Below, one piece after another: positions 1 to 9,971 of a DNA stretch of 38,976 nt. Every line of letters starts with the position of its first letter. Within the stretch, counting starts at the first letter, position 1. The DNA is from a virus. The notes under the pieces are model-generated. The model saw only the letters and a list, made by a program, of their open reading frames with translations, was not told the origin of the DNA and made no database searches. The position numbers were made by a program, and so were the translations under genes. The stretch is taken from positions 1 to 38,976 of the IMG/VR virus record IMGVR_UViG_3300022891_000006; one strand, 5' to 3'.

Positions 1-417
1 GTAGTGAGCCATCAGGGCCTTGCAGCCCCGGTGGTAGGCGTTCATCTGCACCGTGGGCCAGTCGCCGACCGTGCCGGGCACGCCCTTGGCCTCGGCCTCG
101 ATCCCGATGCGGTGAGCGTTGCCGTACTGCGGGGCCTTGCTCACCCCGGCGTGGTAGCAGAGCCCGGCGGCGATGACCCGGTACACACCGTCCTTGCGCA
201 ACAGTAGTTGCGCCAGTGGGCCTTTCAGTCCGGGCCTGCCGTCGCGGACGACGGTCCGGCTCGGCTCCACACCCTTGGCTCCGCCGTTCGCGGTGTGGTG
301 GCAGGTCACTCCGAGCACATCGACCATCGCACCGTGGCCGCGCTGTTTCCAGCCCGGCTCCTCGATCACGACGAGTCCGGCCGCACGCAGAACGTCGGCC
401 AGTTGGGTCAGCATCAT
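1..417 (-). CDS. Endolysin, N-acetylmuramoyl-L-alanine amidase (3' end outside window)
   Basis: Peptidoglycan hydrolase expected to cleave the bond between N-acetylmuramate and the stem peptide at lysis. The frame is open from ATG at 417 to the window edge (139 residues seen). It carries Amidase_2-type signatures: TCHHTAN near residue 38 (first zinc histidine), a YHAG motif near 90 and IGIEAE near 104. A GAGGAGA Shine-Dalgarno sits 8 bases before the first ATG of an ATGATG pair, and the upstream gene's TGA lies inside that pair, so translation is coupled. The two upstream membrane proteins complete a lysis cassette. The C-terminal cell-wall-binding part is not in the window. Function is inferred from family motifs; bond specificity is not shown. 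Confidence 0.85.
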   Translation of the reverse strand, partial: MMLTQLADVLRAAGLVVIEEPGWKQRGHGAMVDVLGVTCHHTANGGAKGVEPSRTVVRDGRPGLKGPLAQLLLRKDGVYRVIAAGLCYHAGVSKAPQYGNAHRIGIEAEAKGVPGTVGDWPTVQMNAYHRGCKALMAHY

Positions 418-806
418 TCGGGGGTCTCCTCTCCCAAGGTGCGCCGCTGTAATGAATGTACGTGTTCGAGCAAACTGTTGTATCTCGCAGCCGCCTGATC
501 CCGTTCCAGGCGGATCTGCGCCTCAAGCCTGGCGATGTCCGCGTACAGCCGGGTGCGCTCGTTTGTCCACTCGGCTCGCTCGGCCGCGAACCGCAGCCGT
601 TCCTCGGTGAGGATGACACGGATGCGATCGTTGTCAGCCTCCAATTCATCGCGCGCTCGCGCGACCGTTGCCACTGAGGCGTCCACTCTGCGCATCTCCT
701 TCGGGATTCGATTGCGCCAGGCACTCATGCCGTCGTAAGCCAACTTGAGCCCACCACCGGCGGAGAAAATACTGAACAGGGCGATCCACGGTTCAATTTG
801 GGGCAT
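414..806 (-). CDS. Membrane-anchored coiled-coil protein of the lysis cassette
   Basis: 130 residues. One short hydrophobic segment at the N-terminus (about residues 5-20, PWIALFSIFSAGGG) is followed by a long charged heptad-like region (about 40-115, rich in Arg, Glu, Ala), so it should be an inner-membrane protein with a cytoplasmic or extracellular coiled coil. It lies between a multi-pass membrane protein and the endolysin, which suggests a holin, antiholin or spanin-like accessory role; that is inference from position. I chose ATG at 806, which overlaps the upstream gene by 14 bases; the frame stays open to 941, but the extension is basic low-complexity sequence lying inside the upstream gene. 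The stop overlaps the endolysin ATGATG. Confidence 0.75.
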   Translation of the reverse strand: MPQIEPWIALFSIFSAGGGLKLAYDGMSAWRNRIPKEMRRVDASVATVARARDELEADNDRIRVILTEERLRFAAERAEWTNERTRLYADIARLEAQIRLERDQAAARYNSLLEHVHSLQRRTLGEETPE

Positions 807-1275
807 CGGGGGCCTGTGCCTCGTTGTCGTTGTCGATGCGGCGTCTTTCCTTGCGCCGGGCTGCCTCCTCTTCTCGGAGCCACCACCCACGCACGAAACA
901 CACTGCCGCCATGATGAACAGGAAACCGGCAATCGCGCCACCGCTACGCCACCCCGAGGACGCCATGATGGCGGCCCCGTACGCGGCTAGAATCGCTCCG
1001 AACGCCTGCATCCCCGAGGCGACCATCACGTTCAAGCGCAGAACGAGTCCGAGCAGAGTCATGACCGACGATGCGCCCATGAGCAGTGCCCAGCCGATTT
1101 CAAGTTCGTTGGGTAATCTCTGCAATGCCGTTGAAGGTGGTTCTCCTGCAATAGCGTTCGCCGCTGCGAGCACACCCCAGAGAATCATTCCGAGTTCTAG
1201 CGGGTATTCGCCCATCACTGATGGGACGGTCCTCGCGAGAATCCGTCGCCTGGTTCGCGCGCGCCACGTAGGCAA
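793..1275 (-). CDS. Four-helix membrane protein, candidate holin
   Basis: About 160 residues with four hydrophobic stretches (roughly residues 27-43, 61-80, 82-106 and 112-131) and a strongly charged C-terminal tail (EEEAARRKERRRIDNDNE). A small multi-pass membrane protein next to an endolysin is the usual place for a holin, but no holin family motif is recognised. The start is uncertain: TTG at 1275 has GGAAGG 7 bases upstream and lies 14 bases after the tail gene stop; ATG at 1215 would drop a basic 20-residue N-terminus. Spacing favours 1275. It should act in the cytoplasmic membrane to time lysis. Confidence 0.7.
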   Translation of the reverse strand: MPTWRARTRRRILARTVPSVMGEYPLELGMILWGVLAAANAIAGEPPSTALQRLPNELEIGWALLMGASSVMTLLGLVLRLNVMVASGMQAFGAILAAYGAAIMASSGWRSGGAIAGFLFIMAAVCFVRGWWLREEEAARRKERRRIDNDNEAQAPDAPN

Positions 1276-1289
1276 TGCCTTTCCTTCCG

Positions 1290-2012
1290 TCAGAGTGCTC
1301 GAATGATATACAACACGGCCACATAGGGCGGCATGTTGTCGATCGGATCACCGGAACCCTGAGTGTCGTGCGTGTGCGCGGTCGCGCCGGTGAAGCCTGC
1401 GGTGTTGTTGCTGACCGTCGCGCCGGAGCCGGACTGCACCGTGGCGTTACCGGTGCCGTTGGTGGAGTGGTTGTGGCCGACGTGTGTGCCGTGGTTGTGG
1501 GCTGGCATCTGCCCGACGCTCAGAGTGACGGACATCGCCCCGCCGTTCTGCCCGTGAGTGAAGGTGAAGCCCCCGCCCACGGGCACGCGGTCGTCGAGGT
1601 CGGGGATGTTGAACGTGGTGGTGCCGTTGCCCGCCCCGAACGCCGTGCCGGTGGCCGCGAACAGGGTGGCGTAGGTGCTGCGGCTGATCGCCGAACCGTC
1701 CGCCTTCAGCCAGCCGGGCGGTGGGGTGCTGCCCGCGTACGGCAGGATCGTCCCGATGGGCACACCGAGCGGTGCGCCGGAGAGCCGTCCGGCAACGACG
1801 AAAACGCCGCCCTGCTGGATCATCCACACCCGGTCGCCGATGCTGTAGCCCACGGACTTGTCGGCGCTGATCCACGCCGCGTCAGTCTGGTCAGTCTTGA
1901 CTCGGTACGAGCCGGTGCCTTCCAGTGCGGTGATGACACCGATGCGCAGCCGGATCGTGGGCTCGGCGGTGCCGATCTCGCGAGCGAGGTTCTTGATCGT
2001 GTCGTCGTTCAT
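1290..2012 (-). CDS. Tail collar-domain minor tail protein (fibre tip)
   Basis: 240 residues. The N-terminal part (about 1-85) resembles a small OB/beta domain found in phage tail and baseplate proteins. From about residue 90 a phage tail-collar domain is clear: GTILPYAGSTPPPGWLKADG, then NIPDLDDRVPVG. The His-rich MPAHNHGTHVGHNHS stretch and the terminal NMPPYVAVLYIIRAL are typical of collar-fold fibres that trimerise and bind metal through histidines. It probably contributes to receptor recognition at the tail tip. ATG at 2012 has a strong GAGGAGA ribosome site and overlaps the upstream gene as ATGA. A much longer open frame upstream is only a shadow of the preceding gene. Confidence 0.85.
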   Translation of the reverse strand: MNDDTIKNLAREIGTAEPTIRLRIGVITALEGTGSYRVKTDQTDAAWISADKSVGYSIGDRVWMIQQGGVFVVAGRLSGAPLGVPIGTILPYAGSTPPPGWLKADGSAISRSTYATLFAATGTAFGAGNGTTTFNIPDLDDRVPVGGGFTFTHGQNGGAMSVTLSVGQMPAHNHGTHVGHNHSTNGTGNATVQSGSGATVSNNTAGFTGATAHTHDTQGSGDPIDNMPPYVAVLYIIRAL

Positions 2013-3103
2013 GCGATCTCCTCGCAGCGCAGCCGGATGTGTTCTCCCTGGCCAACTTTCAGGGGAATGGTGGCGGAGATGACGCGCCACAGACCGGACG
2101 TGCGTGAGCGTGGGTCGACGATTTCGATGACGTCGTCGATGTCGTGGCCGGGATGTCCGCTGACGGTGATCTCGCATCCCTGCTTGATCTTGACCTCGCG
2201 GTCGTAGATGATCTGCGCGATGTCCGTCAACTGCGGCACCGTGCGGATGCCTTCGGTGAAGTAGCCGTAGGGCCTGCGCCCGAAAGGCCCGTCCGAGTAG
2301 GTGGGGCTCGTCGGGTCGGTGTCCCAGATCTCGACCCTGACCGGCGCTTCGTCGGGGTGCTCGCTGCGGGCGATGACACCTGAGTACGAGTCGCGAGCGG
2401 TGAAGTTCCGCGCGGACGTCATCAGCATGGACGTCACGCCGGGCCGGTACGTCCAGCCGGTCAGCACGTCCGTCTTGGGCTCGATGACGAAGGACCCCAG
2501 TTGATCGAAATAGCAGATGAGCCCAGCGTTTTCGGCGAGTTTCCGGATCGCGTCCCACGGGTCGGAGAGCCGGTCGAACACGAGTTCCGGTGTGGTGTAA
2601 GCGGTCGGGGTGACCCGCATGGGGATACCGGGCATCCGGTCGGTGAAGATGGCGGCGACGGCTGCATGTGTCAGGGTGTCCTTGGCGACCACCCAGGGGT
2701 CCTCGAACCGGCGGTAGCGCAAGGCGTCGACCCGGTCGAAGCCCTTGATCTCGATAACGGTGCCTTCGGAGTGCGAGCGAACCTCGGGCTTGTCGACGCC
2801 GAAGACTCCCATCGGCACGTACTCGTACTGGTAGTTCACCATCAGGCCCCGGTAGAGCCGGATCTCGGTTCCCTTGGGGGACAGCAGATCGTTAGCGCTG
2901 GCCGGGGTGAATACGCCATCGGCGTCCACGATGGTGAAGTTGCATTCACGGCGCACTGATTGGTTGTCCATGGTGATGTGCCCGGAGACCATGGTGTCGA
3001 GGCTGGTAACGACGTCGTTGCCGAAGAGGACTTCGATCCGGGTCGACCAGATGCGGCTGTTCGATTCGAGGGCTTCCTTGAAAGCCGTTGTCGTCTCCCA
3101 CAT
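2009..3103 (-). CDS. Minor tail protein, DUF5047-like tail hub protein
   Basis: 364 residues. The sequence resembles the actinophage minor tail family often labelled DUF5047: an N-terminal beta domain with RRECNFTIVDADG, then TEIRLYRGLMV and EYVPMGVFGVDKPEV, followed by a segment like a baseplate hub (WDAIRKLAENAGLICYFDQLG). It probably forms part of the tail tip below the tape measure. ATG at 3103 comes one base after the TGA of the large minor tail gene, so translation is probably coupled; the frame is open further upstream but that overlaps the neighbour. No catalytic motif is visible. Confidence 0.8.
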   Translation of the reverse strand: MWETTTAFKEALESNSRIWSTRIEVLFGNDVVTSLDTMVSGHITMDNQSVRRECNFTIVDADGVFTPASANDLLSPKGTEIRLYRGLMVNYQYEYVPMGVFGVDKPEVRSHSEGTVIEIKGFDRVDALRYRRFEDPWVVAKDTLTHAAVAAIFTDRMPGIPMRVTPTAYTTPELVFDRLSDPWDAIRKLAENAGLICYFDQLGSFVIEPKTDVLTGWTYRPGVTSMLMTSARNFTARDSYSGVIARSEHPDEAPVRVEIWDTDPTSPTYSDGPFGRRPYGYFTEGIRTVPQLTDIAQIIYDREVKIKQGCEITVSGHPGHDIDDVIEIVDPRSRTSGLWRVISATIPLKVGQGEHIRLRCEEIA

Positions 3104-3104
3104 C

Positions 3105-6100
3105 TCAGGCCCCGATCTCGACGTAGTTGACATCGATAATCCGGTGCCGGTTCTCCGCGATGTTGTAGTCACGCTGAATGAGCCGGATGGAATACACCGC
3201 CCCCGCTGGTGTTTGAGCGATCATCGGGACAACTCGCCTGAGAATGCCTACCACACGAACGATGTCACCGGCGAGTACGTAGATGTTCAGCACACCCCGC
3301 GCACCATGGATACCTTCAGTATCCACGATCGGGAACTCCCGGCCGGACGGGTAGTGCACCGACGACGACTCGTCATCGCTGCGCTTGTGCCCGACGACCC
3401 AGGCGTTGAACTCGCCCAGTTCATCAGCGGGATCACGGATCGCCCAGACCTGCGAGTCGAGCAGAAGCGTTGCCACCAATGAGGATGCGGACGACAGGAT
3501 GGCACCGAAGCCAGGGTCGACCTCGGTGTAGGCGCGGTACTTGACGTCGATCCCGAACGGCATCAGCCGGTCGGTGGCGGTGGCGCGCTGCGCGAGGCTG
3601 GGCTTGAGTCGTTCGATGATGGTGGTCCAGTTCTCGCCGCCGTCGATGGAGCGCTGCACCCGCAGGGTCTGGGTGCCGGAGTAGCCCCCGGGGCTCCATT
3701 GCGTCGACCGGCCGGGGGAGAACGCCGGGAAGGCGAGGTAGAACTGCTCGGCCGCCGCGACCGCGCCGAGGATCTCGACGACAAGCCGACCGAGCATCGC
3801 TCCGACTGGGGCCACGGCGCTAAGAACCGCGTGCGCGTACGCCGTGCTGTCGACGACGACCTGATCCGAAACGTCCTCCGAGACAAGGCTTCCGGTGCCG
3901 TCGTCGGCGTCGTACCAGCGGATGCGGATGCGGGCCGCGCGGGTGGCGGCGACTGCTTTCAGGGACGCCATGCCGGTGTAGGCGACGCCGGGCACGACGG
4001 GGAAGCCCAGTGGCGCGGTCAAGGCCGGTTGCCCGAACGGGGCTTCCGGCGGGTCGCCGAGTTCGGTCCGGATGCCCATCAGACCCGAAGCGATCGAGGT
4101 TAATTTAAGCCCTGCGTATATCTGTGCGCCGGTGTCGGCGGCCTGCGTCGCGATGGTGGTGTTGGTGTCGTTCTCCCAGCCGCCGAGGCCGGTGTCCTGC
4201 TCGGTCGTCAGGAACGACGACTGCGCGGTGAGGTCCATGCGGATGTACGGCACGTCGGTGTCGTACGAGACAGCGTCGGACACCTCGATCAGCGGGCCGG
4301 TCGGCGGGGTCACCGAGATCGTGAAAGGCGTGTAGTCCCAGGGGCTCGCCACGGCGGTGCTGCTCGTGGACCGGACGTAGGCCCGGTACGCGGTGCCGTT
4401 CGTCAGGGACAGCGCCACCCGGTGCTGGCGGGCGATCGAGGAGTTCACCACCCCGCTGCTCCACACCCAGCCGGTCGGGTTGCTGTCGTCGATCCCGGCG
4501 GCCTCCGCCAGAATCCGCACCTCGTAGGACGCCTGCGCGTCCAGGCCCGTGTAGTCCCAGGTGACCAGCGGCGTCGTCTCCCCGTACACCAGGCCCACCG
4601 GCGCGGTGACGGTGACGACCGGCGACGCCGTGCCGACGACGGTCCGATCGGTCGCCCAGGCACTGTCAGCGCCCGTGGACGACCGCGTGCGGGCCGACCA
4701 GGTGTAGGTGGTGCCATTGGTCCACTTGCCCGCTGCGAAGGGCGCAGAGGACGGATCTGAGCCGCTGGAGGTGTTCCAGACGATGCTGCCGCCCCAGGTC
4801 TGCGCACCGGCGTTCCAGTACTCGGTCGTGACCCCATAGACCCGCCGGAACGCCCACGCCTGCTGGGTGTCCCCCGGGCTCACCGGGTTGTACGTCCACC
4901 GGAACGTCACCCCGGCCGCGAGGTCCAGGTTCGCGCCGGACGCGGGGAACGTCAGCGTCGGCGCGGCCGGGGAACGCACCAGGGCCGCCAATTGGCTGGA
5001 GTAGATCGCCCACGTCGTGCCGGAGCCGGTGGCGTAGATCATGTCGACCGAGTCGCGGGTGGGGTGCTTCACCAACTGCACCTTGCCGTCGTCGGCCGAC
5101 GCGGTGCGGGTGATCGCTACCGCCCACGCTGACCAGGTGTTCGCTCCGCGAGTGAATTTCGACCACCGGACGTCCCCATCGGTGGCGTCGTAGTAGGCCA
5201 GGTAGACGTCGTCGGTGTCCGGGTCGACGGACAGACTGAGCCCGAGCACGGTGCCGGTGCCGCCCGGCGCGGCCGGAGGGTTGCGGGCCGTGACCGTGGT
5301 GACGCCGTCCCATTCGGAGCACAGGATCGTGCTGGTCCCCTCCGACCACGCGATCATCATCCGGGAGCCGTCCCACGCCTGTGTCAGCGTGGTCTCGTCG
5401 ATCTGCGCGGAAGCGTCGATACTGACCGGCGCGTCCCAAGTCCACGAACCGGCCGAGTACACAGCGCGGTTCGCTCTTAGCGCCGAGGCCGCACCCTGAA
5501 CACTGGTGGTGAAGTAGACATGTGGGCTCGCCGCCGCTGTCTTGCCGTCACCGGTGTGGTTGAACTCCAGCGAGCCGAACTGGTAGTTGACCGCGCCGGT
5601 CGGCGGGCCGTGCTGGGTGCTCGTCACGCTCAGGGCACCGCTGGCACTGATGGACACCTGCGCGACCTTCGCCCCGCCGGTACCGGCGAGCCCGTACGAC
5701 ACCCACGCCTTCCAGCCGGACCCGACGCGGAACGCGACCACGTCGGAGTCGACGCCGGTCCGGCCGGACGCCGGGCTGATCGTCAGGTACGTCCACACCC
5801 AGCCGCCGCCGGTGACCGGCGTGCCCCGCGCGTACCGGACGACCTGAGGGTTGCTGTCCCACTTCACCCACGAAACGTGCGCGTACCCGTCGACATCGAT
5901 GTAGAACGAGGGGACGGCGCTGTTCTGCTCCAGCGAGATGTCCGACGCCACATAGGACCACGTCGCCCCACCGTTGGCGGACTTGAAGAACTTCGCGGTG
6001 CCGGGCGACCCGGCGGACACGATGAGAGCCCAGAGTGTTCCGTCCGGCGCGATGTCGACGCGCTTCTCCGCCGAACCCTGAAGGGAGTCACCGGTATTGC

Positions 6101-6122
6101 TGTCCGTGATCTTCGTCGGCAC
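3105..6122 (-). CDS. Large minor tail protein with BNR/Asp-box and FnIII-like repeats
   Basis: 1005 residues, GTG start with GAGGAGG placed 4 bases upstream. The N-terminal 350 residues look like a beta-propeller: an Asp-box-like SANGGATWSYV near residue 50 and repeated aromatic beta strands. Residues about 380-600 read as two or more fibronectin type III-like modules (for example FRWTYNPVSPGDTQQAWAF). Another Asp-box, RSIDGGENWTTI, appears near residue 840. Such proteins form tail-tip or fibre structures that bind surface glycans; sialidase activity is not implied because catalytic residues are not identifiable. It follows the tape measure gene by 9 bases in the late operon. Confidence 0.8.
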   Translation of the reverse strand: MPTKITDSNTGDSLQGSAEKRVDIAPDGTLWALIVSAGSPGTAKFFKSANGGATWSYVASDISLEQNSAVPSFYIDVDGYAHVSWVKWDSNPQVVRYARGTPVTGGGWVWTYLTISPASGRTGVDSDVVAFRVGSGWKAWVSYGLAGTGGAKVAQVSISASGALSVTSTQHGPPTGAVNYQFGSLEFNHTGDGKTAAASPHVYFTTSVQGAASALRANRAVYSAGSWTWDAPVSIDASAQIDETTLTQAWDGSRMMIAWSEGTSTILCSEWDGVTTVTARNPPAAPGGTGTVLGLSLSVDPDTDDVYLAYYDATDGDVRWSKFTRGANTWSAWAVAITRTASADDGKVQLVKHPTRDSVDMIYATGSGTTWAIYSSQLAALVRSPAAPTLTFPASGANLDLAAGVTFRWTYNPVSPGDTQQAWAFRRVYGVTTEYWNAGAQTWGGSIVWNTSSGSDPSSAPFAAGKWTNGTTYTWSARTRSSTGADSAWATDRTVVGTASPVVTVTAPVGLVYGETTPLVTWDYTGLDAQASYEVRILAEAAGIDDSNPTGWVWSSGVVNSSIARQHRVALSLTNGTAYRAYVRSTSSTAVASPWDYTPFTISVTPPTGPLIEVSDAVSYDTDVPYIRMDLTAQSSFLTTEQDTGLGGWENDTNTTIATQAADTGAQIYAGLKLTSIASGLMGIRTELGDPPEAPFGQPALTAPLGFPVVPGVAYTGMASLKAVAATRAARIRIRWYDADDGTGSLVSEDVSDQVVVDSTAYAHAVLSAVAPVGAMLGRLVVEILGAVAAAEQFYLAFPAFSPGRSTQWSPGGYSGTQTLRVQRSIDGGENWTTIIERLKPSLAQRATATDRLMPFGIDVKYRAYTEVDPGFGAILSSASSLVATLLLDSQVWAIRDPADELGEFNAWVVGHKRSDDESSSVHYPSGREFPIVDTEGIHGARGVLNIYVLAGDIVRVVGILRRVVPMIAQTPAGAVYSIRLIQRDYNIAENRHRIIDVNYVEIGA

Positions 6123-6131
6123 GGTGCCTCC

Positions 6132-9100
6132 TCATCGTCTGCGGGTCGCGGACAGCAGTTTCTCTGCCAGTTCATCGCTGGCGTCGTCGAACGCATCGCG
6201 TGCGTCCTTCGGATCAACTCCGTCACCGACCTGCACAACGACCGCGCCCTCGCTGACCGTGATCGTAACGCCCCCGCCGTCGCCGGACCCGGACAGGTTC
6301 GCGGGTGTCCCCTCGGTGATCCCCGCGAACGCGGCCTCCGAGTTGAACTGCAGGGTCATCAGGTCCGCGAGATCCCGTGCCGACGCTTCGACGTCGCCGG
6401 TCCGTGACCGGATGCCCTCGGCGAGGTCTTCCGAGAAGTGGCGACCACGGATCATGGTGTAGCCCTCGCCGGACAGTGGGCCGGTCTCGGCCGGGCTGCC
6501 GGGCAGCAGGGCGGTGATCCGGCCGATGGCTCCCTCGACCGTGCCGACCACGCCACCGATGCCGTTGGCGATACCGCGCCCGAGAGACGCCATCATCGCG
6601 GCACCGGCGGCGAGGAACTGCCCAGCCAGACCACTGACGAGGCTGACCGCCTGCGACGCGAACGACGCGATCGCCGACAGTGCGTTGCTGACTCCGGCCT
6701 GGATCGCCGACACGAAGTTCGACATCGCCGACCGGATCGCCGACACCATGCTGGCGAACCCGGACGTGACCCGGCTGACCATGCTGGAGATCCACGACGT
6801 GATCGCAGCGGTCACTGTTGCGATCATCCCGGTGATCGCTGATTGCACGGCGCTGATCGCTGAGCGGGTGATCGATGTGACGGTGTTCCAGAACGCAGTC
6901 CACGAACCAGTGACCCGGGTGATGAACCCGCTGATCGCTGCGCCGATGTTAGCGATCCACGCGGTGATCGCTCCGGTGATCGCTGAGATCGCTGTCGTTA
7001 CGCGCGTTCCTAGCGTGTCCCAGAACGTCGACCAGTTGGACGTCACCGACGCGATGAAACTGCCGATGATCGAGATCACTGTCGCGACCCACGCGGTGAT
7101 CGCTCCGACGATCGCTGTGATCCGCTCCGCCACCGTCCGGCCGATCGCATCCCAGAAGGTGTTCCAGATGATCGCTACACCGTTGGCGAACGAGGTGATC
7201 GCTCCGGTAATTGTTGAAATCGCCACGCCGATCACGGTGGTGATCACGGACCAGGCCAGGGACACCGGCCCGTCGAACGCCTGCCACAGCGCGTCCCAGA
7301 TCGCCTTGATCACCGCGACCTGGATCATGATGATCCCGACGATGACGGCGAGCGCCGCGCCGATGATCGTCTGCACCAGGAGCCACGCCAGTTCGACGAC
7401 GGCCCCGAAGACCATCCAGAAGCCGTCCCACGCCGCTTTCAGGATCGCCAGCCCGGCGCTGAACAGGGCCTGAATGATGGCCCAGGCTGCGGAGATCAGC
7501 GCGCCGACCACCGCGAACGCGAACTGCACCGGCGGGCCGAGGATGGCCCAGAAGGCGTTCCAGACACCCATCACGATGGCAATGTAGGTGGTGAAGAGGG
7601 TGGAAATAATCGCCCAACCGGCGCTCACTAATGCGGAGGCGATCGCGAACGCCGCCTGAATCGGCGGGCCGAACACGCCCCAGAAGGCGTTCCAGACGGC
7701 GGTCACCACCGCGACACCGGCGGCGAACACGGCCTGCAGGAATCCCCATCCGGCGCTGACGACGGCGGTAACGATCCCCCACGCCGTGGACGCGACGGTC
7801 GACAGGGCTGACCACAGCGTGTTCCAGATCGCTACGGCGATCGCTACGCCAGCAGTGAACAGGCTAGTGATCAGTGACCATCCGGCAGTGATTACCGATC
7901 CCACCGTTGTGATCGCTGTCTGCACCGGTCCGGGGAGCGCGTTGAAAATAGCGGTCCAGATACCGAGCAGCATGTCGAGCCCGGCCTGAGCGATCATCTG
8001 CAGTCCGGCCATGACGGCGGACCAGTCACCAGCGATCAGCCCGGCGAAGATCGTGAGGACGCCCCGGATCGCTGCGAGCGCACCGGAGATGATCGACGTG
8101 ATCACTCCCCATGCCGTGCTCACGATGGCGCTGAGGACCGGCCAGATCGCGCCGAACACCGCGAGCATGATGCCCGCGAACACGGTGACGGCGGTGGCGA
8201 TCCTGTCGAACGTGGTCTGGAAGACCGGCCCGAACTCGGTGATCCAGGCGCGGGCCTTGCCGATCTCGTCGGCGATGAAGTCGCCCATGGCGGCGAACGC
8301 CGGTGCCAGCACACCCATGATCGCGTCGAACACGCGCTGACTGGCGGCCCAGAACGCCTGCACGTACCCGACGTACGCGGACACCACACCGTTGACGATG
8401 TTGCGGAAGGTCTCGAAGTGGACGTATGCCGCGATGAAAGCGCCGACCAGCAGAAGGATTCCGCCGATGATGGCTGCGGCGACACCCCCGATGAGGGCGA
8501 TGGCGGCGATCACGGACAGAATCGGGCCGATGATGTTGATGGCAGCGGCGGCCAGGCCGACCAGCGCGATGACCATGCTCGCGAGTGCGGGGTGCGCATC
8601 CTGGAAGGCGGAGAACAGTTTCAGCAGGTTGGTCACGATGACGAGGACTGCCGCGCCGACAGGTGCGGCGGCCTGTACGAGATCGCCGAAGGTGCGGACG
8701 AGTTGGCCGATGAAGTCGAGGACGATGCCGGTGCTGGCACGGATGTAGGCCACGAAACGCTGGAAGGCGTCGTTGGTGTCGAGGCTCTGCGCCCACCTCG
8801 CCCACCCGCCGGTCATGGTGACGAGCCCGCCCATGAAGTCCCCACTGAGGGGGATGAACGCGGAGACGAATCCGGCGAACACACCGATCAGGTTGCCGAT
8901 GACCTTGCCGATGTTCTCCAGCATCGACTGGGTGTTGATGCCGAGTTCACCGATGAACTGTTGCCAGAACGGGCCGTTGAGCGCATTGAACGCCGCTGTC
9001 TCCAGTCCACGGAATGCGCCGATGGCCCCGTTGATGATCGGGGCGAGGCTGGGGAGAATCCCGGCGATGCCGAGCAGTCCCTCTGAGGCGATCCGGAAGA

Positions 9101-9968
9101 TGCCCGGCTCGAACTGCCCGGCGAAACTGGCCCACGTCGACTGGAATTCGCGCAGGGACTTCAGGGCAGCGGCTTGCGAGGGGGTCAGCGAGTCCCAGAT
9201 CGCTTTCATCTTCGCGAGGGCCTTGTCTTTCTGGTCCTCGGTCACGGCCTGGTTGTACTGCTTCTGCGCTGCGGTGAGGTCCTTGTTCGCGGCCAGCACG
9301 TCGTTGTAGACGGTGGTGGCGACCGCGCCGAACAGGGCGGTCGCGATACCGGCGATGCCGAACGCAGAGCCCAGCCCGACGACCGCGCCGGTCGCTGCGC
9401 CGCCGAGGGGGATCAGCGCGGGGCCGAGGAGGAGCGCGGCGGCGGCGAGCGCGGACACGGACTGTCCGGCGGCGCGAGTGGTGGTGGCGAGTTGCTGAAG
9501 GCTGGCGTGGGCTCGGTCGGTGTCGACCTCAATGGTGACTTTCTTGTCACGCAGCGCCGCTAGTTCGGCTTCGAGCGCGGCGACCTCTTCGGTGCCGTCG
9601 ACATCCACCTCGACGGTGATCTCTTCGTCATGCAGGGCCGCTACGCGGGCCTCGTACAGCACGAGTTGCGAGTCGTCGATGACGATCTCGGCATCGATGA
9701 TGATCTCTTCAGATTCGAGTCGGGCCAGTTGTGAGCGGGCCGCCAGGTCGTCGAGATCCACCTCAATGGTGGCGGTGTCGCCGTCCAGGTCCGCGAGGTC
9801 TTCCTTGAGACCGAACAGATCCCGGACGGCGTCCGCCACGTCGGCGTCAACGTCGATGTCGACGTCGTCGCCTTCCATCGACTTGATCAGCGCGTCGAGT
9901 GCCATCAGTTTCGCGGTGGCGTCATCCTTGGCGTCGATCTTGACGTCGAGTTCGGCGACCGTTGGCAC
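6132..9968 (-). CDS. Tape measure protein
   Basis: 1278 residues, the longest gene in the window. It sets tail length and lies in the tail lumen; at about 0.15 nm per residue it predicts a tail near 190 nm. The N-terminus has four acidic beta-like repeats (VDIDVDAD, TIEVDLDD, ITVEVDVDG, VTIEVDTD, residues 35-150), then hydrophobic segments (about 165-215, 440-510) and a long series of Trp-containing helical repeats (IWNTLW, VWNAFW, AWDGFW) between 600 and 1000. The C-terminus carries the PGSPAETGPLSGEGY motif common in tape measures. GTG start with AAGGGG 7 bases upstream. It follows the tail assembly chaperone frames by 3 bases, the classical arrangement. Confidence 0.95.
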   Translation of the reverse strand: MPTVAELDVKIDAKDDATAKLMALDALIKSMEGDDVDIDVDADVADAVRDLFGLKEDLADLDGDTATIEVDLDDLAARSQLARLESEEIIIDAEIVIDDSQLVLYEARVAALHDEEITVEVDVDGTEEVAALEAELAALRDKKVTIEVDTDRAHASLQQLATTTRAAGQSVSALAAAALLLGPALIPLGGAATGAVVGLGSAFGIAGIATALFGAVATTVYNDVLAANKDLTAAQKQYNQAVTEDQKDKALAKMKAIWDSLTPSQAAALKSLREFQSTWASFAGQFEPGIFRIASEGLLGIAGILPSLAPIINGAIGAFRGLETAAFNALNGPFWQQFIGELGINTQSMLENIGKVIGNLIGVFAGFVSAFIPLSGDFMGGLVTMTGGWARWAQSLDTNDAFQRFVAYIRASTGIVLDFIGQLVRTFGDLVQAAAPVGAAVLVIVTNLLKLFSAFQDAHPALASMVIALVGLAAAAINIIGPILSVIAAIALIGGVAAAIIGGILLLVGAFIAAYVHFETFRNIVNGVVSAYVGYVQAFWAASQRVFDAIMGVLAPAFAAMGDFIADEIGKARAWITEFGPVFQTTFDRIATAVTVFAGIMLAVFGAIWPVLSAIVSTAWGVITSIISGALAAIRGVLTIFAGLIAGDWSAVMAGLQMIAQAGLDMLLGIWTAIFNALPGPVQTAITTVGSVITAGWSLITSLFTAGVAIAVAIWNTLWSALSTVASTAWGIVTAVVSAGWGFLQAVFAAGVAVVTAVWNAFWGVFGPPIQAAFAIASALVSAGWAIISTLFTTYIAIVMGVWNAFWAILGPPVQFAFAVVGALISAAWAIIQALFSAGLAILKAAWDGFWMVFGAVVELAWLLVQTIIGAALAVIVGIIMIQVAVIKAIWDALWQAFDGPVSLAWSVITTVIGVAISTITGAITSFANGVAIIWNTFWDAIGRTVAERITAIVGAITAWVATVISIIGSFIASVTSNWSTFWDTLGTRVTTAISAITGAITAWIANIGAAISGFITRVTGSWTAFWNTVTSITRSAISAVQSAITGMIATVTAAITSWISSMVSRVTSGFASMVSAIRSAMSNFVSAIQAGVSNALSAIASFASQAVSLVSGLAGQFLAAGAAMMASLGRGIANGIGGVVGTVEGAIGRITALLPGSPAETGPLSGEGYTMIRGRHFSEDLAEGIRSRTGDVEASARDLADLMTLQFNSEAAFAGITEGTPANLSGSGDGGGVTITVSEGAVVVQVGDGVDPKDARDAFDDASDELAEKLLSATRRR

Positions 9969-9971
9969 TGG

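Noticed and set aside
1290-2558. 422-residue frame for the collar protein
   Set aside because: The first 180 residues are Arg/His-rich shadow of the overlapping hub gene; ATG 2012 has a strong ribosome site and ATGA junction.
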